A DNA stretch of 64,000 nucleotides from Sabethes cyaneus (taxonomy: Eukaryota; Arthropoda; Insecta; Diptera; Culicidae): the NCBI RefSeq assembly GCF_943734655.1, contig NC_071354.1:55159544-55223543 (forward strand), given 5' to 3'. Within the stretch, counting starts at the first letter, position 1. Every line of letters begins with the position of its first letter. The notes under the pieces were generated by a model, which saw only the letters and a list, made by a program, of their open reading frames with translations, was not told the origin of the DNA and did not search any database. The position numbers and the translations under genes were made by a program. This document shows, piece by piece, positions 35,601-50,600 of the stretch.

Positions 35601-38600
35601 ATTTGTAGGCTTTTACACTTTCCCGAATAACATCAAACCAATTGCGAACAGCAAAACGCGCGTATCTATGGTATCTATGGTATGACAGTCATTGTACGTC
35701 CTTTTAAAAACCAATAGTGCGCCCAAAATTTACCGAACAAGTTTATGCATAACATTGTTACCTTGCTTGGTGATGATACGATTTCCGTGTTGAAGTAACC
35801 CTTAATTTCACTCGAGTCGATTTTCCACAGCAGTCCCTCGATTTCTAATTCTATTTTCCACTTGCGGTAGATGCTCATCGTGATAACGCCTGCACAAAAT
35901 AACACCAGCGCCAGGACACACGCAATAACCATAGAGGTGAAGTGCGATTCGTCCTTCATGCAGTGCTCATTGAGGAAACCGCACGATGGTTCATCCATCG
36001 GTCGCTCCGAACCTGCCCAATCAATGGTGATGCCAGCCTTTGACAGTTTGAACTCCTATCGATGGTAAAATAAATTAATGAGAGAAAAACGAAACAGTTA
36101 GAAGACATCCAATTAGACACTAATGTGTAGTTTTAGTCAGTGCTTTCCGGAAAACGACAGTGTGAATAGAAAAACGGAACTAAAGCAAAATAAATTAAAA
36201 TAACGACGACTCACTCACTGGGATTTCATCGTTTCGCTTCTGATTGGAATCATTGTTCAGCGGTAGCTGGCGCATTTGAAAGTGTGCCACCGGTTTCATC
36301 TGGTAGTCGCAGGAGAAATTTCCCTCGGTATACGGGTCCATCTTCAGTGCCAGCACCGAAAAGTTACCTTCGGAATCACCGAACTCATCGATTCTAATCA
36401 TCGCACCGGCGATACCTACAGCGGGGGACAGGTCGTAAGAAGGGGAACACCTTTAGGTCGTTAGGATGTCAAAACCCATCCCCCAAGGAGGAAGCGGCCC
36501 GTTCCTCATCATGGCTACTTACTTCTATAGGTTCTGTTCTGGATGATGGTCTCGATTATCCGAGTCCCGTTGCTGGCCACCTCCTGTATGACGTCGCTCG
36601 TTAGCGGACGGTTCGCCTGTTCCGCCTTCAGCAGTTTGTCTAAGGCCCAAGCGTACAGTTTCACCGAGTCGTACAGGTAGGCAGCATAAATGGAAACATA
36701 CTAGACAATCATTGGAGGAAAAGGAATAATAAGATTAATTAATAGCAGTACCGACGAGGCGAAAGTACAATGCGAACAATAATTGGAATCAAATTTATTC
36801 ACTCAAAATGTTATTCTTCACTGTCATTGTTTCACTGTCTGTTCATTGAATTTAAAACAGTATTTAGAATGAAATGATAGCAAAGCTAAAATCTCTGGAG
36901 CTGCTGATGATGGAAGATGGAACTGTAATTAAAATTTGAGTCGCAGGCAAACAAACATACCTACCTTCGTGTACGGCAAAAACAGTGTGGGTGTTTTGAA
37001 GGAAAACGGCTCCCGCTGGTTGTACGACCGAACTTTTGTGGTGAACTGCTCGAACTCGGGCTGCGGTTCGGAGGCGACCACCACCAGCAGGCTGCGACCC
37101 CGCAGCAGAAATTGGTCCATCTCGTTGCAATTTTTGTAGTGCGATACCCGATCCGCCCGCCAGAGGTACTTTTTGGATTCCCTGTGAAAGGATAATAGAC
37201 AATTAATGATCACGAATTAACAACGTGCGTCGACGGACGCTTATCCTGTGCTATCGCAGTCGACATGTGTGTTAAGAGATATCAAAACATTTATACTGGT
37301 TATTATGACGAAAATGTCGGTGTTTTTTCTCTGACAGAAAAGAAACAACGAACCCCAAAAAATATTTTGATGTTTTCATTGTTATCAGTCAATTTAGTTT
37401 TGTAAAAAAGTATTGAAGTATGCACAAATGAAACGTTCGAAGTTTAATATGACTACAACATAACAGTATGTTGCTATCAATAAAAATATTACATAGTTTG
37501 TCGCCAGTTAATTAAAAAAAATGGGCAGCTTCAAATGAATTCAAATGAGAACGTTCCGTAATGGAACATCATAGCTTCTACTCTTCTAAAAGACAAACGT
37601 GCGTAACATTCTAGAAAGCCTGAAGGTTGAAAGATAGTTAAATATTACTGGTTAAAATTAGCTAAAATTAGTTCAAAACTGTTCATTTTGGTTGAGCAAA
37701 TGAGAGAAAAGTTAAATTATAAAAAGCAAAAGTGAAATTGACTGTGAAAGCATCGAATTACTGACTATTTTCCACTTCGTATTATCCTGCGTGGAGAAGT
37801 ATTCCGTGCAATGCATTTTAAACACGACAGTGAGCGTAAAAAAGACGAATAATAGATAAAGTTTCGTGCAAACAACACAAGACCATGCCCGAGAAATTAT
37901 TGTGCGCTGTATCAAAAGTAAAACGGATGAGGAATCAAAACTGATGGAAAAATATTGCAATTCCGGACGTCGCCTGCCATAACAGCAGATGTTAAACTGA
38001 GGATTCCTAATCCCAAGGTGAGTTAAAATAGGTGATCTAGTTTTCACAGTTTGTAGAACAGAAGTGCGCGGAACGATTGGTTAGCAACCATCGACGTTGT
38101 TTATACATTCAACAGTTTCCGCTTTGAAAATTTCGGTGATCGTCAAGGGTAACCCAGCGGGGGTGAAAAACAAATTTCAACATCAGAAAACCTCTCTTGA
38201 CTAACCTTGCCTAATCCTACCCTAACAGAATTTGAAGATTGTTCTGCCAAACCTTAATCAAAGCTTAGGAACCAACTTTCATAGGCTTGTTTATGATGTT
38301 TATGTTATATGATGGACAATCCATTTCTTGTTCCTGTTGTTTCTATCGCAAAAAACCGACGATTAAGTAAAATCCTCCAAACAGCCGGAAAACAGAATGT
38401 AATTAGGGTAGAGGTGCCCATAATAGTGGATGTACCAGTAATGATGTAAATTCGAGATACTTCATTATTTTGATACAACTTAAAATAATTTCCAAAGGAT
38501 TACAATTTCCTATTGTCGTTTAATACATATTTATTGAAAGTTTCATGTAAGGTATACAGATAAAATTTATAGAATTTGTAGAAATAACAAATTCCTTTTG

Positions 38601-41600
38601 AGTAGACCAACATGATGCAATTGCTCAAGAATTTCGTAACAAACTACAAAGTTTTCATGCCGATATCTGCGATCTCCGAGGCTTCTAATGAGGCATATGT
38701 CGCGCCATGATCATTCTAATGAATAATATTTACATAATCAATTAAAAATCTCAAGTAGCACACTTTTGTCATTTCTGGTTGCTACAACCTATTTATGACT
38801 GAAATTAGTCATTGAACGGTTACCACAACTAGTTTGTAACAACTGTGCTAGTAGGGATATTCTCAAACTTTTGTTTATTTATCGTGAAAATGCATCCTCC
38901 ACTATAGAAACACTGGACAACTACTTGTTCCTATAATAGTGTTCCTGTATTATCTTTAGATCATTCCTTTTATGCTCTGTTATGTTTGTAGTTTTCGTTA
39001 CATGTGAATTTTCAAAAATAATTATCAACGACTTAATTCTATTCGAATATGATAACTATAAAAAGACAAATATTTAAATTTTACCATACGAAGATATTCA
39101 TTTAGAACTTGATACAAAATACTGTGACAATTAATGGAAGACTTCTTTCGATCGAGTTTTTTTAGAATCCTTATTTTTCAGATAATATTCAATCGATTTG
39201 CCTGTTGCCAATAAAATGCTCATTACAAAAGTAATGAATTCCTGTAACAGGAAGGTATATAAAGATTTGCACCTGCAGCTAAGTTCACTGCGAACTTTAC
39301 TAAAAACGGGAAACAAAATACAACTACTATAGGAATATTTAAACACTATTATAGAAACACTAGCTGACCCGACAAACTTCGTATTGCCAAAAATGAAACG
39401 GTACAAGCGGTACATAAATCCCGGGTGCTACCCCCGCAGTGGCCAGCGCATCCGACGACAGGTCACTGGCAACACTCGTGACCTGCGGCCGTCTCGCCCT
39501 GAATCATCTAGTGTTACTATAGGTAGTTTCTTGTGGTCTTGTTATTGACTAATGTTTTATAGAAATCTAAAATTTCTCGAATTCGGTTAATTTTTAAGTT
39601 ACGCAAAAATTTCTGTTTCATTTGTATGAGAGTCCACCCCCACTACCACAGGGGTGAGGGGTCTCAAACCATCATAAAATAAATTCATGCGTCTAAAATC
39701 CCCCACATGCCAAATTTGTCTCCATTTGCTTGATTAATTCTCTAGTTATTCAGAGATTTGTGTTTCATTTGTATGGCAGCCCCGCCTCTTAGTGGGGGGA
39801 GGGGTCTCTAACCATCATAAGAACCTTTCCCGGCCCAAAAACCCCTACATGCAAATTTTCACGCCGATCGGTTCAGTAGTTTTCGATTCTATAAGGAACA
39901 TACGGACAGACAGACAGACAGAAATCCATTTTTATAGATATAGATTACTAAGGAACACAAACTGGTGTCAGGAAAATAATGCTTTTGGATATGTTAATTG
40001 ACAGAATGTAATTATTTTGCTTAAAGCCAACATCCAGCGCAGCCTGCCACATGTGCTACCTTAACTATAGCTGATACTTGATATAGCTCATAGTTCATGC
40101 TCCATTTCCATTTGCCCCTAAGTATTGGACGCTGAATTTTAAGCTCGAAAACCCCAAGCACTCGTCGATAAGTTTCCTCCAACGTCCATGATTCAATGAT
40201 TCATGTCCGCAAAGGGCCACCGGGTGGATTAGTGTTCTGTAGAGTTGGCAGTCTGTCGTAGCTCATTTCTTTGGACGGAATCGTACGTCGCGTTAAAGTC
40301 CACAAATAGTCGGCAAATTGAACTCCCAGAGGGACTGACGCACGGTAAATATCTGATCCATCGTTGAGTAACCTCGCGAAACCCGGCTTGGCGCTTGCGG
40401 ACGAAAGGCTCCGCTAGCGGTCTCAGTGTGTACAAAAGCATACGAGAGAGCACCTTGTAGACAGAATTGATCGATGTAATGCTCCGTTAATTTTTACAGT
40501 CGAGTTGATGTCCTTTTGTAAAAATAGGGCAAACGCGGCCATTCAAACACACTCCTCCGGCATTTATTCTTCCGCCCAGATTCCGACAAAGATCATGATT
40601 TGACAAAAAGGTTCGGAGCCACCCGCTATACAAAATGAAAAATTTGCCTATGTAGGGGCACAGTTAGTATCGAAAGATTTCACCCGCACAACCTCCAGCT
40701 TCAGGAAAATTGTAAAATAATGGCCAATCATGAAGTAGAAATCACTGGTCTAAGGATAAGGTGGTGAAAAACACCACCGAAACCGGAGAATAGCCGCTAA
40801 AAAGTAATACTTATTATTATATTTGGTATTTTTCAGTTTAGACGGTTAAGCAATAATAAACTTATTTTTGCCCAAGCCCCTACCTAGCGCCTCCGCATGG
40901 CCGTACGCCGAACCTGAAAATACTTCAATTTGTATAATTGAGGTGCCAAGCCTCCTAGCTCCTGTGGAGTCGTGGGGTTTTCAGTTCCTAGCATTAAAAC
41001 TGTAATTTTAGGCAACCATTAAACTACACGACTTTATTATGTTGTAATATTTATACCAATATTTTTGGTAGATTAATTTTCAGCGAACGAAATAGGGTGC
41101 TATAACCTTGGCCAATCGCAGTCTGGCTTCTAGTTTAAATGCCATTAGTTCAACCCCGAGGGTTCGGAGTTTCACTTAACCTTTAGTAGCAAAGAGACTC
41201 CCAACGACTGTAAATAAATTATTATCTATATGGGAAGCATTTGGTACAGAAGGTCCACACTTCCGTCGTTCCCCTTGATTTCAACGAGCTTAATGGAATT
41301 AGATATTATTTATGGTTCTTCTTGATTCTGTGGAATTTTGTCTGCGGTGTGAGACTAGACTAAATTAAATTAGAATAGAATGAGTGTTTTCGAAATAAGG
41401 TCAGTTTTGATGCGGAAATACTGGTCTTCTACTTTAATCCCACATAGCATATTAGCCATTAGCCCGACCTTTAAGTTTATGTAACTTCAATGTCATAATA
41501 GGCTAAAAACATCATATCAATCATTCATCATTCATCCAAAAATCATTCAAAAAATCGTTCATCCACTTCATTGCTTCTATATAATTTTTTCGCTTCAACT

Positions 41601-44600
41601 CCTTTGTCTTGAGAAGATAAAAATTTTCGATGGGCATTTTTACAGTTGGCAATATATTTTCTATGTAAGACTGCTAATCTAGTATCTCTTTCAAAGAGGC
41701 GTTGTAATTCTATGAGAAAAAGCTCCAGGAACAGTATAGAACTGCTCTACCTCCAATTTAACCGGCACCGGCAACCGGCAATAGTAGAAAAAACATTGAA
41801 ACAAAACGCATAGAACAATATCCGGTATAGTATAGAACGGTACCGGTATTCAGAATTGAGGTTAAATATCCTCTCTGCAAACAAGCGGCGGAAGGGGTTA
41901 TGTCATGATCATCTGGGTAGAAGTCATATTTCCTCCTTGTGCACGTGTGATAAACAGTTTGAGGCAACCAAAAAATAGTCTGGTTTTTCTTCGGGTCTTC
42001 CATTTCCGTTGTGTTGAGATGGATTGGAAAAAAACTTCCGACAGCTAGTTGTGGATAAATTAAAAGTCTTTTTTACACCGGTGAACCTCGAAAACTTTAT
42101 CTGCTTCGCTCGCGACAAGACGAGTCGGATAGCAATCCTGGTCACGGTGCCAGGGTGTTGGAGTGTTCTCGTCGTTCTTTTGTCAACACTTTGAATTTTA
42201 CCTTTGGTTAACTTACCTAAATCAAGGCCAATTTTTATAAACTATCTATATAAGGTAAGCGGTAACTATCTATACTGACCTTAGACCAGTTTGGCCGGTA
42301 GTGTAATGGTATCGCACTCGACGTGAGATTGAGAGTTGTGGGTTCAAGACCCACCTGGATAGTCAATGATTTTTCACAGTTTGCATATCATTCTTCCCAG
42401 TTCTTCCAGTGTTCGTTCTTCACAAAAACCCGTTTAGTAAGAAGTACACAACCATTTCTCGGAAACCTTTAACTTATTTTAATTTTTAATGTACTTCTTC
42501 AATTTAGATTACTAGTTGAGCCCGAATCTTACGATCCGGAAAATATAAATGTCTGTTCAGAATTCAGAAAACTGCATATACATTCCATTGGCAAGTGTTT
42601 TCGAAGATGTTTACTCTTTGTATTAGTTCTTTGAGTTCTTATATTGCATAATATAGCTCTAAGATGTTGTACATAAAAGAGTCATAGCCGGAAACTGAAA
42701 CAAATAGTTTTTATGGTCGAATTGGATTTTATTTAACTGAATAAAAACATTATCTCCACTGTGCTGATTCTATTGGCGGACAATATGGCTGTTTAGTGTG
42801 AGTGGCTCTGAACCGTCTATTGTCTGCCGCGAACCGATTCATATGGTCGGTGTTAAGTCAGACAGGAACCGAGTGGCAAAATTCTGACTTCGAGAAAAAC
42901 GCATTCAAAGTTTGCTGCATTCGAAATCATCTTATAACTCTGGCTGTTTGGAACATTTATGTAGTCTGATTAGAGTAAAATGTTGCTTAGAAAATTCTTC
43001 ATCGTTTGCTATCACTAACTCATTTTTGCCTTTCTACTATATAAATATATAGTATATAGGTATAGAAATCACTTGGAAAACCGGAAATGGAAAGAAGGTC
43101 CTGCGGGCCGAATGTTATATACCATTCGACTCAGTTTCGAAAACTGAGCATTTTCTGTGTGTGTGTATGTATGTGTGTGTGTGTGTGTGTGTTTGTGTGT
43201 ATGTGTGTGTGTGTGTGTGTATGTGACGCTTTTAATCTCACTCACTTTTCTCGGAGATGGCTGGACCGATTTTAATGTTCTTAGTGTCAAATGAAAGGTC
43301 TAGGTGTCCCATTGGTCGCTATTGAATTTCATACTGATCGGATTTTTAGTTCAAAAGTTATGTATAAAAATATGAAAAATATGGGACTTCATTATCTCAT
43401 AGGTCCCTTAACCGATTTGAACAAAATTGATTGCATATGAAAGAGGAGCCTTGCAAACCCTTAACTTCCAAATTTCATGACGATTGGGCTTGTAGTTTGA
43501 AAGTTACATAAAGAAATGTGAAAAAATAGTATTTAAAACATATTTTTGTAACATATAAGCATTAGTTCAATGAAAAACATCACACATTTTATTAGTATTT
43601 GAAAATAACTGCTTAGATCTATCAAACGAAACCGAGTTATTTAAAATCGGACGGTTCATTCAAAAGTTATTTAAACTTTAACACTTAAGCACCGTATATT
43701 AAACCGTTAAAACGTGTGAAATCAAAACAAATGTTGATTGTATTTAATGCGTGTGATGTATGTGTGTATGTATGTATGTATGTATGTATGTATGTATGTA
43801 TGTATGTATGTATGTATGTATGTAGGTATGTATGTATGTATGTATGTATGTATGTATGTATGAATGTATGTATGTATGTATGTATGTATGTATGTATGTA
43901 TGTATGTATGTATGTATGTATGTATGTATGTATGTATGTATGTATGTATGTATGTATGTATGTATGTATGTATGTATGTATATATGTATATATGTATGTA
44001 TGTATGTATGTGTGTATGTGATCCCAAGCAACAATGTGAGTTTGATTGTACTCTTATGGTGGTTTTCATGACCAATTGTGGTCTTGAATGCTATCATAAG
44101 AGTGTAATAAAACTCAAATTGTTACTTGGGATGACAATTTGCAATTTTTAAATTTGCATTGAAATTCAAGAAAAGTCTTCAAGAAATTGTCTGAAGTTTT
44201 TGAAGCCTCTTAGTGGAATACGAAATTTGAAATTAAAGAAAAGAAAAAACTTTTACCGACTAAATTCCACTATTTAATATTTATTCGCGACTGATACGTA
44301 TACGCTTTGGAATAAGACACTGATGAAGCCTGCACGTCGTAGGCGAACTACGTATCTGTTGCAAATAAATATTAAATAGTGGGATTCAATCGAAAAGCTT
44401 TTTCTTTTCTTTGATTTCAGTTCACTTGCTGTTACTCACAATTGTACACGAAAAGCAAACAGCGAAGAAAAGCAGTTAATTTAAGCATGTAGGTCTTTTT
44501 AATCAATAGATACTAGAGCTTAGAAATGTTACATGAAAAATAGGAAGTAAACGTTGCACGGTAGTAATTTTGTAAGATTTGTTTTCGTTAATGACATTTT

Positions 44601-47600
44601 AAAGGACAGATGTCTTATGTCATGTATCATGTTTCAACAAATAAATCAAAAATGACAAGCACTGGAAATCATATCGATCATATTTCCTATTCTCAAGCAT
44701 GTTTAAGGCGCAGCTTGCACTATTTTTCGACCTCATCTTGTTTTCCTAACCCTCTAACATTGTAAAAACGATGCGATCAAGCTAATGACTATCTTTTCAT
44801 GAAAGTACATTCAAAAGAAGCTTAAGTTTTGATTTTCATGCAAAAATAATTATCTGAAGGAGCGCCAGCTAAGAAAAAGTTCAATTTCTCTTTTTCATAT
44901 CTAATGCTCTATTCAGTTATTTTTTCTAATTCAGATATATCGCAAAATTGAAGCCAAGCAAACTAATAGTAGAATTTTGAGATTAATCATTTTGTTGTCG
45001 ATATCCTTTGTCTTCAAAAGCGAAGTATAATAATAATTTTTCTGAACTCTTGTTTTTCAAAGATGCTAACTTTTGAACGCATGGTATTTATTAATTATCA
45101 AAAAATCTGTTTTGAACACATATTTCATATTGTCAATTCAAAACAAGTTTCGTATATGGCTCTGAAGCCCAAAAGTTAAGGCCGACCGATTATAAAACTA
45201 AATAAGGTGTTACAAGTATTCGCACCCAAGGAAAGAAAATTTAATTATTCTACGCAATACGTTGGTAATTTTACTGGCAAATAGGGATTTTGAGGAATAC
45301 GGAACGGATATTTCAAAATATAGTCAAGTTAATTATACATAGACGTTCCTGAGAAATTAAATAATGATTTTTGTGGCAGTAGAAAGGCTACGTCACGCCG
45401 CTAGGTGGATTAATTCGGGTTTTTAAAATTTTGCGACTTCCGGTCTCCGGTCTGATTTAACACCGACCATATGATATCGCGACAAGCAATCGAGTTGAGC
45501 AGGCGAATTGAGCAGTCGAATTAAGCAATCGAGTCAAGCGGTTGGGTCGAGCAGTCTAGTCGAACAGTCAAGTCGAGCATTCAAATCGAGCAGTCTAGTC
45601 GAGCAGTTAAATCAAGCTGTTCAGTCAAGCAGTCCGGTCGAGCAGCTGAGTCGAGCAGTTGAATCGAGTGGTCGAGTGGGGCAGTCAAGTCAAGCAGGTA
45701 AATCCAGCAGTCCAGTCGAGCAGTTTAGTCGAGCAGTTAAGTCAAGTAGTCCAGTCGAGCAGTTGGATAGAGCAGTCTAGTCGAGCACTTGAGTCGAATC
45801 GAGTGGTTTAGTCAAGCAGTCGGGTCAAGCGGTTCAGTCGAGCAGTTAAGTCGAACAGTTGAGTCGAGCAGTTCAGACGAGTAGTCCAGTCGAGCAGTTG
45901 AATCCAGCAGTTAAGTCGAGCTGTCGAATCAGTTAAGTCAAGCAGTTGAGTCGAGCAGTCGGTTTGAGTGACTAAATCGAACAGTCTAGTCGAGCTGTTG
46001 AATCGAGCAATCGGGTTGAGCAGTTGAGTCGAGTAGTCCAGTCGAGCAGTGGAATCAAGCAGTTGAATCGAGCAGTTGAGTGGAGCAGATGAATCATGCT
46101 GTTCAGTCGAGCAATTGAATCGAACAGTCCAGTCGAGCAGTTCAATCGTGCAGTTAAATCGAGCAGTCATGTCGCACGCTATGTCCGAAGGTACTTATTA
46201 CTTAACTTACATGCACCTCAGATTTCTCTTCACTGGATGTTAGTATTAATCAAAACAATTAATTTAGAAAAGGTCTTAAAATATTCTATCTTGGGTTTTT
46301 TGAAAAACTCAATTTTCAAGGTTATTTAGGGGTCATCCCCTCTCAAGTGATCATATCCGTTGTATTCGACCACCTCCGATTTCAACCAAATTTGGTATAA
46401 TTGCTTATTCCGACCCCATATTTAATTTCTCAAAGTTTTGAATGGATTGAACAATCCCCCTTGTAGTGACATGCATTGAAAAATTAGTATTTTCGAAAAT
46501 CTGAGAAAAATGGAAAAGTGTCACTGCAAGGGGGATTGATCAATCCGTACAAAACTTTGGGAAAATGAATATGTGGTCGGAATGAGCAATTATTTCAAAT
46601 TTGGTTGAAATCGGAGGTGGTCGAATACAACGGATATGATCACTTGAGAGGGGATGACCCCTAAATAACCTTGAAAATTGAATTTTTCAAAAAACCCAAG
46701 ATAGAATATTTTAAGACCTTCTCTAAATTAATTGTTTTGATTAATACTAACATCCTGTGAAGAGAAATCTGAAGTGCATGTAAGTTTAATATTAAGTGCC
46801 TTTGGACATAGCGTGTGTCGATCTGTCCAATCAAGCAGCTGAGTTGGGCAGTTGAATCGAACTGTTCAATCGAGCAGCTCAGTTAAGCAGTCCAGACGAG
46901 CAATTAAATCGAGCAATCTATCGACCAGTCCAGTCGAGCAGTCTAGTCAACCAGTTGAGCAATCGAGCAGTCGGCCAGTGAGGTGACTGAGAATACAACC
47001 CATTGCTAGGAAAGCATGACGTCCTATCAGGGACCTGTAATTAGTTACCTATAAGCCTCTTATGACATCCTGTCAGAGACCTAGTTTTCGGTACAGACAT
47101 AAGCCTCTTACATAAATAGATATGTCTAAAACCACTTGAAAACTATGATATTTATAGAACCAGAGTAATTGGTTCTACAGGCTTTGCAAAGAGTTTGCAA
47201 TTAAGATTCTAATCTAATCTAATTTTCAGACTTCCGGATTCGAAAAAAAAATTCTTGGAAAAATAAAATGACGCACATCCCTAAGTTTATTTTAACATGC
47301 GATACTGGCGAAAATTATCCGCACGATGATTCTGATCACCGGCGCTAAAAGATTTTTTTTATTCTGTTATTTTTTACGAAGCCATACTGATAATGAATCT
47401 TCTCGGTTGAATGAATAAATCGTTTGATATGCAAATTATCTCGTGTTGTTATCTTTGTAAATTAATTCCCAGTATTTAATTTCATAGCGAAGCCATAATA
47501 CCGAAAGCAAAAAGCTGCTAAACATTAGAAATTTATCAATTTTTAACAATATTAGAATACAAATAATTTCTAGTACACTTCCAAATATAGAATTGAAATA

Positions 47601-50600
47601 TAGTGATTGAAAAAAAATCAAAATATTTAAAACGAAAAGTTATGCATAAATAGCGTATAGTTTTTTCGCAAAATTTCGTGTTTAATAATATTCCGTTTCA
47701 ATTCCTAACTGCCTATAACACAGATTCGTATATTGCGCGCTTCCAGAGCAGAAATATGCCACTGCCACTATTGACTTTGCCTATTTGTTTTTGTTTTTTG
47801 CGCAAAATTTGTTTCCGATAGCTAGCTTACACCTACCTACTGTTCGCATTGCAGTTCTCTACGAAAACCACAAACTCGTTTAAAACTGTCAGCAGTTTCT
47901 GTTTTCCGGCAATCATTCTGATTTCCATAGTAAAATAGTACTTTTTGGCTTATTTTCCAAGGAACTCAATATGAAAATAACGAATGAATAATATACTGAA
48001 ATACTAAGCTATTTACGCAAAGCCGTACTTAGTCGCAAATTGTTTTCAATCACTAAATGAACAGGAACTTTCAACACAACTTTCAACTTGGACACACAAA
48101 TACCTAATTCTGCGTATTTCGTTTGATGCCTTATTCATTTCATCAATAGAATTGAATTGTCGTGAAGAGATTATAGGAATTGAATTCTAGGTGTTCACAA
48201 ATGACAAAGGGAATTGAGTGGTAATGATAAAGGAGTGAATGAATTCCGTTCTGTTGATAGGAAAACCTAATCGATAATAGAGGTGCACGCTTAGTCAACT
48301 TCAGCTTTACAGACGGCAAAATGCTATCTGGCTTCAAACGACTGTAGGAGAGCTGCCTATTGCCTAACGTTCTACCGACCGATTTCATTTCATACAGACC
48401 ATACTCTGCAAGGTGCAAAGTGAAAAACAAAATATTTCGCTCACACACGACACCAACCTTCTTCAAATATACAGCTTATCGAAACAGCAAACATCAATAC
48501 TCACTTCAACGAGTACGTCATCATGTCGACGAATATCACCAGATATTCACCCTTAGCGAACAGCTGCATGGCGTCCATCTGGGTCATCATGTCCACCAGA
48601 GCATTGGGCGTCCCGAGAAACACGTAAATCCTGGTTCGATTCATGGTATTCTGGATTATCTGTTGTATAACGAGAAGGAGATTTTAGTTTTCTGCTACAA
48701 ACCAAGCTAAACACTATTACAGCAAGATGCAAAATATCCCACAAATGAACGGTATTTTCCAGAGCCCCCGGATGGTGGGGGAATCTGGTTTTGATATGAT
48801 TAGATGCACATGCACTAAAATGAAACATAACGTAACGCGAAACGAGAGCCCTGTTTCTGTTCGAAACCGCGTGCATCACGTACAGCCCGCCATCATCGCT
48901 GGGCTGCCGGGAATGGACGACGACGAGAGGTGATCTTTTGCGGCAAAGCTGTTTACATTTAATTATTTATGTAATAACATAATACCGTATACCAATATCC
49001 ACTACGACAACAGTCCAGATTGTTTTCGCAACACTTGTGGTAGTCGATGACTTCCTCCACGTGATTGACGGTTAGGTTGTTTAGCAACGCTTGGTTTTCC
49101 AGTGAAATGGCAACATTTTTCCACATCTCCTCATGAATAATGGAGAACTTTTTCCACCCGTAGTACATCAGCAGCGAGATGATGGATTTGGTGACCTGTA
49201 AAATTTCGAGAGATGAAACCATCAACTACAGATTCGTATTGTGTTTGCATGATTGGATCGGTGAAGCCATGATTGAACACAGTTCAACGAGGTTCAATAT
49301 TAGGTTATGCCCGCCCAGTCCAACAAACGTTGATGCACGGTCCAGCAGAGCAAATCGGAATGAAATCGAAATACAGCGCCAATGAAGTGTGGTAAAAAGA
49401 AGATTTGTCAACGGTGAGCAATTAAAGAAAATTTAGAGTGAATTGTACTAGTTATATTCGTACAAATTAGTCTTCCAGTTGGCCTCGAGGTACGATACTA
49501 GTCTAACAGCGGGCATATTTTCTGAGCAATCTAAGGAAAACATTATCTGGAAACAAATTTTTACAAAATTTAAAGATAGGTTAGAAAAATTATAGGTAAT
49601 TAAATTCACGGAAAGCCTCTAAATTGTTTATTTTTTTTAAGAAAATATACAGCAGGTTCAAGCAAAATCGGAGCAAAGTTTTTTTTCGATAGCACTTTTT
49701 AGTAGAATTAATCTTTGCTTATTTGACAATTTCTTGTGTTTAAGTCAGTGATGGCCTAATTGCAGTGCAATACAGTACTGCATGCAGTAGAATTTTAATT
49801 TGGTTAATGACTAAGGGGCTTCTAGTTTAGACAGTGCTGTTAATATTCATCAGCATAACGTCCAAACTTCTGGATTATCAGTCTACCTTGCATTGAAAAT
49901 CTGCTTACTTTGATCAAACGTACATAATAACTATATACAGCAAGCATGAACTTCATGCACGAGAATATATAATATCAGCGCCCTGTGATATTGTAACAAA
50001 CTGATATTCACGTTTGAGCAGTGAAAATCAACAAAAAAAAATTATGTTGTTATTTAGCATCTATTGCGTTCAGCTGTTGGACATAAGATTTTTCTTTTCA
50101 TTTACTGCATTTAAAATTTTTTTTTCCTGAAGTGAATATCACCTTGTGGATTTGATATATTGATATTTGAATATATCACGATATATTGAACTTGTATACT
50201 ACGATGAAAATCGCTGTGGAGTTGTACATACAAAACTCAGAGGCATAAAAAACAATGTATGCTGAGAAAAAATATTTTCTGTTTTGTTTGAAATTCGGTG
50301 ATAATTAAAGGCCCTGAGTTTAGTCGTGATGCCTTATGTATATTGTGCAACCGAATACTCTCCAGTAGGTAGGAATATTCCCACTAGGTCCTAAGAAATG
50401 TTAATTGAGGCCGTTAGAAGACATTTTAATATGAACAATAACGGTCAGAAATTAATGCGGTCCGCGTCGTTGCTGGGAATATTTGATTTGGCTCGATCAA
50501 TGAGAGTTGAGAAGAGTTGAGAGTTGAAAAAAAGTAATTTTGCACTTGGTTTTACATGAGAAATTGGGAGTTGCTTGATTTATTATATTGTATCTCGGTA

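Noticed and set aside
38400..39359. Possible TIR element with ends near 38405 and 39358
   Set aside because: The shared motif is short (ataatagtg/cactattat) and the interior does not pair; not enough to call.
42292..42362. Functional tRNA gene
   Set aside because: G at position 33 and a poor acceptor stem; kept only as a tRNA-like/SINE-head feature.
45508..46170. Open frames with a 13-residue repeat (SSSPVEQLSRAVE)
   Set aside because: Explained by a 13-bp DNA period with no internal stops; both strands are open and no start context or splice support is seen.
45484..46978. CRISPR-like repeat-spacer array
   Set aside because: Tandem 13-bp units without spacers in a eukaryotic intron.
48553..48879. 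108-codon minus-strand frame overlapping Gyc76C exon 4
   Set aside because: It is the wrong frame of the exon extended into the intron; the correct frame is fixed by conserved residues and splice phase.
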